A DNA stretch of 64,000 nucleotides, from the NCBI GenBank assembly GCA_009602735.1, contig WELA01003606.1, forward strand, positions 655,602 through 719,601. The letters run 5' to 3'. Numbering within the stretch: the first letter of the stretch is position 1; each line of letters starts with the position of its first letter. Position numbers and translations under genes: made by a program. Shown here one piece after another: positions 9,038 through 19,340 of the stretch. The DNA is from Mesotaenium endlicherianum (Eukaryota > Streptophyta > Zygnematophyceae > Zygnematales > Mesotaeniaceae). The notes below the pieces were generated by a model. The model saw only the letters and a program-made list of their open reading frames with translations, was not told the origin of the DNA and searched no databases.

Positions 9038-10680
9038 TCATTTCAAGACATATGGTCCTTGCAAACCCTCCAGAAACTCCCGAATTCTGGCTGCCCTCTT
9101 CAGCCCATTCACCAATATTGCACTGGCGTTCTTGCATTGTGAAGACGATAGATACTTTTGGCTAGCTTCCCAGCTACTTGAGCTTTCCTGCCAACAATCT
9201 CCGCGCCCAGTTGGTCTTGGGCTGAGGTGGGTTTCATACCCTGAATTGGCATCTTCTGGAGTCTCCTCACGCCTTGATGTCATGGCTCCGGAAGGTAGTC
9301 TTCCAAATATCTGATTGTGAGTGGCATTTCTCACAGACGACGGGGTGTCCTGCGTACTGTCTTCTGCGCTTGGCAACGGCGTTGCCTGCTCAAACGTCTG
9401 GTCCCCCATGGATGTATCTTCTCTTTCCAGAGGTGCTTGTATTTCAGCAATCCGATTATCGATCCGGTCCAACAGATCCTGGTATCTCATCAGTTCAATT
9501 GCTCCAGCTTGCCTGTATGCTCTGTTTCTGGCAGCTTCAGCTGCGTCTCTTTGCACACCGTATTCTTCTTGTTGCTGATATGCCGTCTTGATAGCCCTCT
9601 GATCAAATGTGGGGACCACATGGGCTCCAATTGTCACTGGTCTTGGCCTTGGCATAGGCTTGTCAGTGAAGGTCAACTGCTGCCACGTCATGATTGTTTC
9701 CACCAGCCAAGTCATAGAGTGCTGTCCAATCATGTTGCCGAAGATCTTCGCAGCCTCGTCTGACCCTACAGCACCGGCTATCTGCCGAACTATAGTGTCG
9801 GGTATTCCAAGGCATTTGCCCTTCTCCACCGCAGTAGGCTCTCTCCAAACGTCATCTCTTTCATGCATGTCTTTGACCATTCTTGGTCCATCTTCTATGA
9901 AGGCTCAAGATCCTGGATATGCTGTGAAGGTAGGCAGTACCACCCTTGGCAATCCTGATTCGTTAATGACGCACTGGGGATAGATATCCCTCTTGGTACC
10001 TGGCCTGGTACATACTGCCAGCACCTTTTCTATTGTCAATGCTGTCGGTGATTGCCGTATAATGTCCTCCATCTCTCTCAGGACCTCAATAGATATGCCG
10101 TTGGCCCAAAATATTCTGGCCCTATGGGATGATCCTCCGTGCTTGGCGTCGTTGATTAGCACATGATGACCCAAGGTGGAGTCAAAAATCAGCCATGGTT
10201 CTCCCGGCTTCATCTGCTTGTAATCCATTCTTGGATGCACATTCTCAATCACAAACACTGGTGGGTAGTAGTGCTGTCGTTCCCGCAGCATGCTGATGAT
10301 TTTCACCATCCATCCCAAGTGTTGTGCTCGTGGATCACTGAATCCCCTCCTTTTTCCAGGTTGAGAAAACGGTTAACAAGGAAATCCAGCAAACATCCAG
10401 TCAATCCTGTAGCCATACAAGCCTTCAGGCTTCACATCAATAATGTTGCCTCCGGCGATGCGCTCGACATTGATATATGCGGGCACCAACCCTTTAAAAT
10501 GTTGCATTAGCCGCATCTAAGTCATGACTTTTCTGAATGCTAGGAAATCGTGGTCATCATTGTCCACATACAGAACTTTGGCCACCTGTATTCCTCGCTG
10601 GATCAATGCTATGGTCCCATACCCAAGTCCGGCAAATAATTCAACACCACTACTCCTCTTTTACGAAAAAAAACTTCCAT
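9038..10680 (-). pseudogene. Element D C5 cytosine DNA methyltransferase and downstream linker
   Basis: The ordered signature motifs of C5 DNA methyltransferases are visible on the minus strand. Motif I is ELFAGLGYG (10616-10642, AdoMet binding) and motif IV is GFPC (10376-10387, catalytic Cys). Motif VI is FVIENVHP (10233-10258, ENV). A motif VIII-like SSHRARIFWAN lies at 10100-10135, a motif IX-like REPTAVEKGKCLGIPD at 9799-9845, and motif X GNMIGQHSMTWLVETIM at 9690-9740. Family function: transfers methyl from AdoMet to carbon 5 of cytosine in DNA. Between VIII and IX only a short recognition region is present. After motif X comes a coiled, Gln/Ala/Arg-rich and then Ser/Thr/Pro-rich linker to 9038. 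The domain sits directly downstream of gag-protease on the same strand, so it was carried by the retroelement. The copy is broken, with a few breaks. DNMT subfamily cannot be assigned by eye. Confidence 0.85.
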
Positions 10681-11330
10681 CCTGACAATGCCTTGCGGCA
10701 GCGGCTCAACTTGAGGCATCAGATTTGCAGTAGAGGTAACTGGGTAGGGAATTGGCACTAGCCCTTGCGAGCCACGGTCCCTGCTACTCACAGTTTCCAA
10801 TTGCTCCATAATCCGAGGTTGCCATACCAACGGTGTTGGCATGTTGATGCTCGTATAGCTTTCCTTTTTGCGCTTCATGATGTCGTCGCGAGATTCTGGG
10901 TACCTGTCGTTAACGCAGCAGTCTAGTCGCCCGTAGTTTGCTTCTCCTGTGTAAACCATCTTCTCAGGAATTTCTCCTGCCGGCTGCTGATTTGTTGACT
11001 GGTAAGTCACCCTCTGCTTCCGCAGATCAATGACCATACCCAAGGGAATCAGTGCTTCTGTTCCCAAGAGAACATCATAGTTCTCTGCCTCCGTCACTGT
11101 GCACTCCATGAGTAGTGACGCCTCTTCAGGTTTCCCTAGATTTACAGTGATTATCACAGGCTTGCGGGTAATCCCACAAGACTTTGAGACTTGCCCTGAG
11201 GTAGTTCTCAACTGGAAAGGAACTTCTTTTAGGTCCCTTGCCGTCAATCCTAGAGCTTTCACAGATCACTTTTCCAAGATGACTGGCTGTGCACCCGTAT
11301 CCAACAAAATGTTCAACAGAATGTTAGGGA
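10681..11330 (-). pseudogene. Element D aspartic protease
   Basis: The active-site box LLDTGAQPV lies near 11270-11310. About 70 residues later comes the second hallmark, YDVLLGTEALIPLGMVIDL (11010-11085), the flap-end/ILG-type block of retroelement proteases. A ~100-residue linker rich in Pro, Gln and Arg joins it to the methyltransferase. Family role: cleaves the gag-pol polyprotein in the particle. Placement between gag and the methyltransferase shows the latter is part of the element's polyprotein region. Confidence 0.8.
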
Positions 11331-13434
11331 CTGCCAAGTTATTGAACATTAGTCCACCATCCCTAATCTGCACTCTTACGGTGCTAAAATTGGTAGGCAA
11401 TGAGGCGCTGTTTGCACCCTCCTCAGCTGTATCCGGCTGATGTCCGGCTTCTTCAACCGTGAATGGGTAAGTGATATGCAAATCAGCGAGAGAAAGCAAA
11501 GGAGCATGCTGGATCCGGTGATCCACCAGGGCCTTCAGCTTCTCCAGCAAAAAACTAAATGTCTTACGCGTCCTAGGCCTGGCTTGTCGTAGCTGCCAAA
11601 TCTCATTTTCATCCAGAGTGATCCGAAAAGTCTGAGGAAGCTTCCTAGCATTCCTTTGTACCAGACGGTTGTGATCTGCTTGCTCGGCAGCCGTTGCGTC
11701 CACAGCCTTTTCAGGCATCAGCTTCTCGCCTTTGCAAACGGTCCTTTCTGCGAAATGTGCATCATAATAGACATTGGGCGTATTTAGTTTCGCAAACTGA
11801 GCTTTCAACTCAGCGATTTCTGCACTCATAGCTTCATACTTCTGGTTACCCTTGCGGTTACCAGAGCCACCCTTTTCTTTCTTCGTTCCCTTGTCTGCCT
11901 CTTTCATGGCAACATTTGCCCATGGCGGCTTTAAATTTAGATTCTTAGACCAGCACTCATCTTTTGAGTGTCCCTTCTTGCTGCAATGTGCACATATCTG
12001 TGCATCCGGGTACGGACAATCTCTCTTCAGATGTCTTGATTTCCCGCAATTCCAACAACTCTCTGCTCTTTCAGCAGTGTTGGCATGCTTAGCAAACTTA
12101 TTGAAAGACTCGCTCTTTTTCTTAAACTGAAAATTAGAGCCGTTGGCCTTAGGCGAAGAGAATTCCTCCCTCCTCTCAGGGGCCATAAGCGTCCTCAAAG
12201 CCTCTTTATACCACACTTTACCTTCTTCGACATTGCGTGCTATTTCAACCGCCTCGTTGATGTCCCAGTCAATCCCGTGCTTCGCAGACAGGTGTGGCCT
12301 GACTTCACAATCGGTTTCCTTGCCCAAGCACAACAGAAACTTGTCAGCCACAATTCTGGGTTCGTGTATTTTTGCCTTTTTGGCGAGGTCTACCAATCTG
12401 GATTTGACCTCCATGACTGTCTTGTTCTTTCGACGGACAAAATGCACATAACGGTGCATCTTAAGACTGCGATCCTCTTGGAATCGTGCTTCAAGCAACT
12501 TTAAGAAACGGCGCAGGCAATGCTCGGAGTCTAGAAAGTCATCCCTAGCCTCCATATCCTTACGACAGTTAGCCAAGGCTTGCGCATGGCTTGCCTCTGT
12601 CGTGGCACTATTGCTTTGCTGACTATTAAAAGGTACAGCTCTGCGCCTTACTCATTCCTGAGCATTAGCAATCTTTTCAGACGATTCTGCACACACCTTT
12701 CGCAACTCTGCGACAGAGCCGGCATCACCATTCTGAGTAGCAGCCCTTTGCTGGCCCTCAGCGAGTTGCCTCATGGCCTCTGTTAATTCTTGTGTTAATG
12801 CAGCTAAGACTATGCTCTCAACAAGTGCAGTTGGCACTGCTCTTCCTAAAGATAAAGCAGACATTCGGGCTTTCGCAGCCTCTTTCTGGATTTTCAAATC
12901 CCTAGCCCTTTTTTGCTCTCCAAATGCCCATTCCTGGGTGAGATCCTCATCCTTCCGGAATTGGTGATATAGCAGCAGGGCATCCTTGTCCAAGTACTGA
13001 ACCAAGCCTATAAATGCAACAATTTGCGTATAAGAGGAATCTTTTCGAATCTTCTCAAAAAATTCTGCCTAATAGATCTCATCAAACTCTTTGAAAGTGA
13101 GACCGTTTTCGCTGGTTTGTCCGCTAAAACACTTTGCAGACAGCTTAAACTTAGGATACTCATCCCGATCATCACCGGCCATTTCAAACGGTGACCAGGA
13201 CTCACTGACTCTGCCCCACACGTCTTGCTCTCTGCCCAAATCAGGTGCAAAGGCTCGCGTGTTATCCGGGTTCTCCCCGCTTGCGGAGATATGGCAAGAC
13301 TTGTCTCTCGATGGTTGCTCACTCCACCGGTTGTCAATATGCTCACACGTCTCACTTCCTCGTGGACTCTGGCTAGAATCAGACACTTTTGCAGGCTCCA
13401 CAGAGTGGTAGAGTCTTCCACTTCTCAACCGCAT
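11331..13434 (-). pseudogene. Element D gag with two zinc knuckles
   Basis: The N-terminal part (about 12652-13434) begins near MRLRSGRLYHS and includes a region rich in Ala/Glu/Gln with coiled-coil character. The central part carries a retrotransposon gag core (RRFLKLLEARF, HRYVHFVRRKNKTVMEVKSRL). Two CCHC knuckles follow: CWNCGKSRHLKRDC and CAHCSKKGHSKDEC (about 11950-12062). A basic Lys/Gly region and a linker lead into the protease. CCHC knuckles bind the element's RNA. The region reads as several open blocks and is broken. Confidence 0.85.
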
Positions 13435-14782
13435 ATACAGTTGAATTTCTCCGGGTCGCCTTCCAGGTTAAACACCGGCAGCCTTCACAGGCCTCAATCT
13501 CCAATTGACTTGGGAATTCTTGTTCACGTGAACCAGTCAGACCTCAAGTTTTTAGAAGTAGGACAGAAGCGTCTTACTTCCACACAGGCTTTTGCCCAAG
13601 TTGAGGGTTTACAGAACGAACAACTTTGTAGTTTGCAAAAATCACGTCTAAGCAGCTTAACAAGCAATGCCAGATTCAGAGAAAATTGCCCTTCAAGGCT
13701 TTCGCTTAACTTTCACAAGTTATAGCTTACAAAACTCTGAAACTGCACATCTATGCTGGCCTGGTCTGAGCTCTTCGCTCAACATCGCGCCTTAACAGCT
13801 CTTCACTGCTTGGCTGGGCTCACTCAGTTATTCACTGAGAGCTTTACTTGTTAATACTACTCTTGCTATCAGCAATTCGACAATTGAGACTTCTGAGAGC
13901 TTGGAAACTAACACAGCACTCACCATTTTAAGTGACTCTCGCCCGCTTGTGGCGTTTGACCCGAATCTGTGCTAATCTCCTAACAGATTCTATTCTGCAG
14001 CTCTCTAGTTTCTACCAGTGAGATCCTCTCCTGGGAACTCCTGAGGTCTAACCTTTCTATGATACACTTAGGAAGAAATCTTCCAGCGTCGGCAGAAGCG
14101 TGGCGTCTCGGCTCTTCTATGGCCTTGGGAACTCCTTCTTCTTTGCCCTCCTTCTGCTCTTTCAACTTCCTTGACAACGATGCTAGCAAGAATGAGGCAG
14201 CTTCAGGCAAGACTCGTGCCTTTCACAGGCACCGCACATTATCCTCTCTCGAGAATGCCAGTGCTTGGTCATAGCGCTTAGCTTGCATGCCGTCCTTACC
14301 TAGCAGCTCTCACATTGCTTAGAAATTGTCATTTAGCATGCATGCATGCCTTGGGATTGTCGCGCGTGACCGCTTAGCCTTTCAGCTGACAATCACGTCT
14401 ATGTGGCTGGCTGGCAGCGTTTAAGATGAACACTTAAGCCGTGACTAGTCGCCTGAGAGTCTTGGCCGAGGTGGCACACAATACCTCTGCAACATCCCTG
14501 CTGTACTTGGCTTAGATAGCCAATTGATCAATACCTTTCTTGGCACTTGCTGGGTCGGCTCATTGCTGGTTCCATCCCCCTAGCCTTCCGGCTGACTACT
14601 CCGTCCAAATCCCCATCCATCCCTGGGTGTGGGTTTGACGTGTCGTGACCACTTTGACAATAATAATGATAATGACTTTGACATGACCGCTGACTGAGAT
14701 AACTCGGTCCTTTGGTTGGTGAGTCAACGCTGACTTCCCGTACTTGGGCGGCCGTGACTTGCGCTGTGCGTGCGGCACTGTC
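13435..14782 (-). other. Upstream region of element D (leader and probable 5' LTR, ends not fixed)
   Basis: About 1.35 kb without a gene, upstream of D's gag on the minus strand. This is where D's leader, primer site and 5' LTR should be. I could not identify a Met-tRNA-type primer site or clear TG...CA ends. No second copy of this sequence occurs in the window to define an LTR. Confidence 0.35.
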
Positions 14783-15291
14783 AAGTGTGTAGTGATTTGA
14801 GTTATTATATATTAGTTTGCATATATTTTAATGTTTTCAAATATATGTGGAGTAGTATTGTGTAGAGTCAAGTGTGAATAGGTACTTTAGTAACTTGGTT
14901 CATGTCCTTTGAACCTTCCAAGGCATTTTTGAAGTTAGAGGGAAGACCTAGAAGAACTCCATGTGGCAAAAGTCAAATGTGCCATTTTTAGGTCAAAAGG
15001 ACATGTGTACATTATTCTAGAAAGAGGTGGCAAGTTTTGGGATGTGTTGGGTGCCAACACATCAACATACACTTTCCTAGAAATTACTTATGTAGCAAGT
15101 ATATAAACAAGAGCTAGAACATAGAAAGACATTCCAGAATCACTCTTGTACTTGCCAAAATCCAGAAATATATTAACTTTCAAGAAGCCATCTCTCTTTC
15201 AAGAAGCTACCACTTGTGTTCAAAGATCCTTGTCTTGAATAAAGTATTCTATTTCACAAAGTACTTTATCTATCTGTTTCACTACAAAGTG
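14783..15291 (+). repeat. Solo LTR of family G with perfect AAGTG target duplication
   Basis: The LTR is 14788-15286 (499 bp, TGTAGTGATTTG to TTTCACTACA). It is flanked by AAGTG at 14783-14787 and again at 15287-15291, the 5-bp duplication expected of Ty3 insertion. No internal sequence is present, so it is a solo LTR left by recombination between two LTRs. A TATA box (TATATAAA) is at 15100-15107 in LTR sense orientation. Confidence 0.92.
15100..15107 (+). promoter_or_regulatory. TATA box in solo family-G LTR
   Basis: TATATAAA, about 190 bases before the LTR end. The same TATATAA occurs at matching positions in the other family-G LTRs. Activity is not implied. Confidence 0.5.
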
Positions 15292-16196
15292 GATAGCGGT
15301 CGCGACATTGTGTATAAATATTGTTTGTACGTATGTATATGCATAGACATGTGTATATATGTCATAGCTATGTGCATTACATTATTAAACATAACACTTC
15401 AATAGATAGCGCGATAAATGATATACACTAACGTACATGCTATGGCACGATGACACTTTGTGCTGTCATCTCGTTGACACCTACGTGATGTCATGAGACT
15501 GTTTGTTTACACTTAGGGTCATACATTTAACACCTATGAAAAGGTTTGTCTCCTCTAACTCGTCAAGTTTAGAGATTGATTTGTTGTTTGTCACAAACAA
15601 TTGAAACAATTGTCCTGTTATAACAACCTAAAAATAGGTGTTGGAGGAGTGTCAAGTGCACCCAGTGACTTGCGTTGGCAAGTAAATATATTTGCATATT
15701 CATTCTAATGCAAATCCCAGAGCATCTCGTCATTATTTTTGGTAAATTATTGCACAAGTCTTTATTAAAAAATGTGGTAAAGATTCTCTTGAAAGGTCCA
15801 TTGTTACATTGGTGTTAAAGTAAATCATTATTCCACTCAAATAACCTGTGAATGATTGTTCAATATTACTTTGGTTCGTTAAGATTTGAAAAGCAAGCTT
15901 GTGTTTTTTGCTTTTTGCAAAAAAAAAACGTTGACTTTCAAAGGTTTATGTCTAAGAAGTTAACAAGAAGGAAAGGGGCTTGCTAGGACCGAAATCTTGT
16001 CAAATTCTTGGCAATCAACCACGTCAAACCGGTCAAACCGAGACAACCTCTCGGCAAGCGGGGAGTAGCTTTGCCTCATTTTCGTCAATCAAGCCAAGGA
16101 ATTTATTGGCCCAGGACGGTGGCGAGGGTGACCTCGACAAGCTCTAGGTCTCATTGCCCTGCCATATCAGTTAACGAGGGGGGGCGGGGGAGAGGG
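15292..16196. other. No gene seen
   Basis: AT-rich DNA with short TA-rich repeats near 15310-15375 and a poly-A run near 15919. I see no coding signal, repeat family match or RNA gene. The last 30 bases before the gap are G-rich. Confidence 0.5.
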
Positions 16197-16596
16197 NNNN
16201 NNNNNNNNNNNNNNNNNNNNNNNNNNNNNNNNNNNNNNNNNNNNNNNNNNNNNNNNNNNNNNNNNNNNNNNNNNNNNNNNNNNNNNNNNNNNNNNNNNNN
16301 NNNNNNNNNNNNNNNNNNNNNNNNNNNNNNNNNNNNNNNNNNNNNNNNNNNNNNNNNNNNNNNNNNNNNNNNNNNNNNNNNNNNNNNNNNNNNNNNNNNN
16401 NNNNNNNNNNNNNNNNNNNNNNNNNNNNNNNNNNNNNNNNNNNNNNNNNNNNNNNNNNNNNNNNNNNNNNNNNNNNNNNNNNNNNNNNNNNNNNNNNNNN
16501 NNNNNNNNNNNNNNNNNNNNNNNNNNNNNNNNNNNNNNNNNNNNNNNNNNNNNNNNNNNNNNNNNNNNNNNNNNNNNNNNNNNNNNNNNNNNNNNN
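16197..16596. other. Assembly gap of 400 Ns
   Basis: An unbroken run of 400 Ns, flanked by G-rich edges on both sides. A round number of Ns suggests an estimated scaffold gap. The G-runs may be the reason the assembly failed here. Confidence 0.98.
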
Positions 16597-17840
16597 GGGG
16601 GGGTCCTAGCTTGCCCTTGGCTCCTTCTTTATTTAGGGGGAATTTTTGACCTCCTAATTGTCATCCGGGAAAAGAAGTACCTTGGCCCAAATCATCAGGT
16701 GATGGGGGTGGCCATGACAAGCCCGTCCCTTGTAGCCCTGTCCTTTTTGTCCTTGTCCCCTAGCTTGTCTGTTGTTGGCCGAGAGAGTTATGTGTGGTGC
16801 TGTGTGGTCCGTTCAGCTTTGCATTTAGTAACACACGGCCAGAATGTACCCGCGGTCAACTCGTGATTAATTTTGAGCTCCTTTTTCTGTCCTTTCTCCT
16901 TGTATTTCAGCTGCTACTTGTGTTGAGTATGCAAAGTTCCATATTAGTAACGAGTTTTAAAGATGTTGAAAGTGCAAGTAAAAGTACTCAATAGTAATTT
17001 CTCAAAGTTAAAATGAATGTTCCAACTTCTAATCAACCACTAATAATTTTGTCTCAACAGATCATTTTGTATTGAGAATGCGTAGTCCAAGAGATTTTTA
17101 GATGATTTTTGTTATTATTGTTTAATTCAAAAATATTAATTGTAGGCATTGACTCTATTATGAGATATTTATCTAAGCAAATGAACAACATTTATAACCA
17201 AAACAATATTCTTATCTAACTATGTGTATCTAACACTATCCTTTTCCAAAAAAGGTAGACGCGGCTTAGCCTGGTTGTCGTAGGAGGTAGAGATTGATGC
17301 GGATCACATGGTTAAATTGGGTGATATGCAGGGAACAAATATGTAAATTGCACATGTAACCATGGTTGCCTAAGAGCTGATGGGCTCAGTAGGTATCTAA
17401 GCCAATGGGTAAAGAATTTTGTCAACCAATGGTCAAAAAATTTGTAAAACATGAATCATCTTAATTTTCATGATGTATAAGCATGATATATAAGGCGAGC
17501 GTTGCCTTGATAGAACATACAAAGCATGGCGGCCTCATCGCCTTGAGAAACTTGCTACTGGATCTTCGTCAACTATTGAGTGATATAAGAACGTAGAAGA
17601 GCCGTTTGCATCATTGGATTGGGTATGTCAACTGGTAGCATCCTTTGAGGGTTGAGCAAATTGCTTGAAGAGGAGATTTGCGGGTGATGTGTCTTCACAA
17701 ACGTATAAGACTTAGAATAGGGAGACTCTAGTAGAAGCTCAAATGGAGGAGTTGTTGGAAGCGATGAGGTAGGACCAATGGACGTCCTAGACTCCTGTTC
17801 GGAGTTTTGGAAATTGATGTATTTGGCCAGGATGTCCTGA
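16597..17840. other. No gene seen
   Basis: Moderately AT-rich, no ORF with recognisable domains. A phrase with GACAAGC and G/C runs near 16700-16760 weakly resembles 24170-24220, perhaps an old shared repeat. Confidence 0.4.
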
Positions 17841-18030
17841 ATGGTTCGATTGTTGCTTTTGGCCAAGCTATCAGTTGTCAGTGCGGAGACGGCAAAAGAA
17901 GAGGGGTTGGCAAATAATGCGATCAAGGAAGACCTTGGCGATGCAAGAGACGATGGCCTTCGGAATAGCTGTGTCAAATGACCCACCGCGCGAGGAAGTT
18001 GGTAATTAGAAGAATGTGACGTTTCTGCTT
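17841..18030 (-). pseudogene. Degraded Ty3-like integrase fragment
   Basis: Minus-strand translation contains FDTAIPKAIVSCIAKVFLDR followed by IICQ, resembling the same region of the integrase fragment at 18965-19340 (TSYVAEFFLDCIICQ). It is a short relic of an integrase catalytic core. A 161-residue open stretch in another frame over 17573-18058 has no recognisable content. Confidence 0.4.
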
Positions 18031-18381
18031 TTCGAGAGGATCTTTCCTCGGTATTCAAGGAATATTTAATTCAAGTGGAAGGAAAATCTGTATACTTGTG
18101 GAAATTGACGAATACTCGAAAGAGCGAAAGTGAAAACTAACGTAGAATGTGTGCTTGTGAGAGTTGCACTCACAATGACTCTTCAGGTATTTATACTTTC
18201 ACAACATGAGGCACTGGAGTACTTTGAGTCACCACCTAGGGCACTGGTTCATGTTCAACGAAAACGGTCAAAGGGACGTGTCCCATTCGGCCGAATGCTC
18301 GAAACGCGCAGTTGGCCGTTTGGAGACTTTTCGACGGTTTCTGAAAAACCGTTTCGCGCCAAACGGGCGTTTTCGCGTTCT

Positions 18382-18404
18382 CGCGACTTTTTTGGAAAGT
18401 CGCG
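18382..18404. repeat. Perfect 9-bp inverted repeat in a CG-rich island
   Basis: CGCGACTTT / AAAGTCGCG with a 5-base loop. It lies in a short CpG-rich stretch (about 18240-18440) unlike the AT-rich surroundings, which contains further CG-rich near-palindromes. Confidence 0.5.
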
Positions 18405-18458
18405 ATTGATCGCGGAGTCGCGAACACATGCTTTCGTCATGAATCGATAGTTTAAAAA

Positions 18459-18529
18459 GCTACTCTGGCCAATCGGTTAGGTGTGAACGTTTCAAACGAA
18501 AGTCGCGGGCTCAAATCCGCTCGGATGCA
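18459..18529 (+). other. tRNA-like sequence with A- and B-box-like motifs
   Basis: TGGCCAATCGG (18466-18476) resembles a pol III A box with one mismatch. GGCTCAAATCC (18508-18518) resembles a B box, with spacing normal for tRNAs. The T-arm GCGGG-CTCAAAT-CCGCT pairs well, but the acceptor and anticodon stems do not. It is best read as a tRNA-derived relic, perhaps a SINE head, not a working tRNA. Confidence 0.35.
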
Positions 18530-18964
18530 AAGCGACTTTGCATATTTCGTTTCGTTTGACTTTACGACTGTTTGTTCGTAATAATGATACGACAGTTTCT
18601 TCGTATTACGACTAGTCGTAATCCGAAATCTGTGATTGTCCATTATTCGTAATAATGACAATCAAAATAACTTAATCAAACAATGATTAATCAAATTATC
18701 ATCTCATAATCATTCAAAGTAACTGCATGAATTATGTCGTACTTTTGCAATGTAGTCGAATTACGTTACGACGCTTTTTGCAATAGTATCTCGGTCGTTT
18801 CGCCAATCGACCGGGAATTAATTGGCACACGTGTGTGGCGAATAATTCAATGTGATGCAATTGTTTATCAAATAAGTTATTATAAATAGTATAACGTATT
18901 TTAGGTAATTGGGAAAACGTCTCAAATACGCTTAAAAAGCTCAAATCGTTACAAAGAAAGGCAA

Positions 18965-19340
18965 AATTTGGACCCATAATAACCATGGCCACGAGTTCAC
19001 AGTGAGGAGGCGCCGAAGCTAAAGTTGCTGGCATATGATGCAGTCGAGAAAGAACTCGGCAACGTAAGAGGTGGTGGCCTTTGAACTAGTTGTGTCAATG
19101 ACCTACCACGTGAGGTGGTTGATAGCTAGGACTATGTAAGAATTGTCCTTGGCAAACGGGAAAAACGGGCCCATAATATCCATGGGCACAAGATCAAAGG
19201 GCTCGTTGCCTTGAACGGGGGCAGTTGCCTTAGAGCGAAAGTGCCTTGTTCCAAGTTTGTATGAAGGTCGTGGCCAAGGAATATCTAGTAACAATTGCAC
19301 AACCTTCTTGAAGGTTATATAGAACTCCAAGCGGCCACTT
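18965..19340 (-). pseudogene. Ty3-like integrase core fragment
   Basis: Minus-strand translation gives PFDLVPMDIMGPFFPFAK, SYIVLAINHLTW and then a block ending EFFLDCIICQ. This matches the first part of the integrase catalytic core (the D in DIMGPF is the usual first catalytic position). No flanking LTR or other domain is seen nearby. A weaker echo (VAMVIMGP) lies at about 18950-18990. Fossil, broken. Confidence 0.6.

Larger units (their letters stand above)
2314..13434 (-). mobile_element. Element D: Ty3/Gypsy-like retroelement carrying a C5 DNA methyltransferase (fossil, interrupted by element C)
   Basis: Minus-strand parts in order from the right are gag with two zinc knuckles (11331-13434), aspartic protease (10681-11330), C5 cytosine methyltransferase (9690-10642) with a downstream linker (to 9038), then, beyond the inserted element C (5037-9003), a further N-terminal coding region (4077-5021) and reverse transcriptase plus RNase H (2314-3560). 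The two halves have the same strand and complementary content, which is why I read them as one element split by C; that is inference. The integrase and 3' end are not seen: an LTR of family B abuts the RNase H at 2313. Broken, with several breaks. Methyltransferase-bearing retroelements are known, to my knowledge, from some dinoflagellates and a charophyte alga. Confidence 0.75.

Noticed and set aside
9038-9880. A separate gene downstream of the methyltransferase
   Set aside because: Its first part contains methyltransferase motifs IX and X, so it is the end of that domain plus a linker.
16160-16610. Telomere or G-quadruplex array at the gap
   Set aside because: Only short G-runs adjoin the Ns; no telomeric repeat unit is seen.
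17573-18058. 161-residue open stretch, minus strand
   Set aside because: No domain, low-complexity Ser/Leu/Pro composition. An integrase-like relic is readable in another frame of the same DNA, so this frame is probably chance.
18459-18529. Functional tRNA gene
   Set aside because: Acceptor and anticodon stems do not pair; only the T-arm and box motifs fit.
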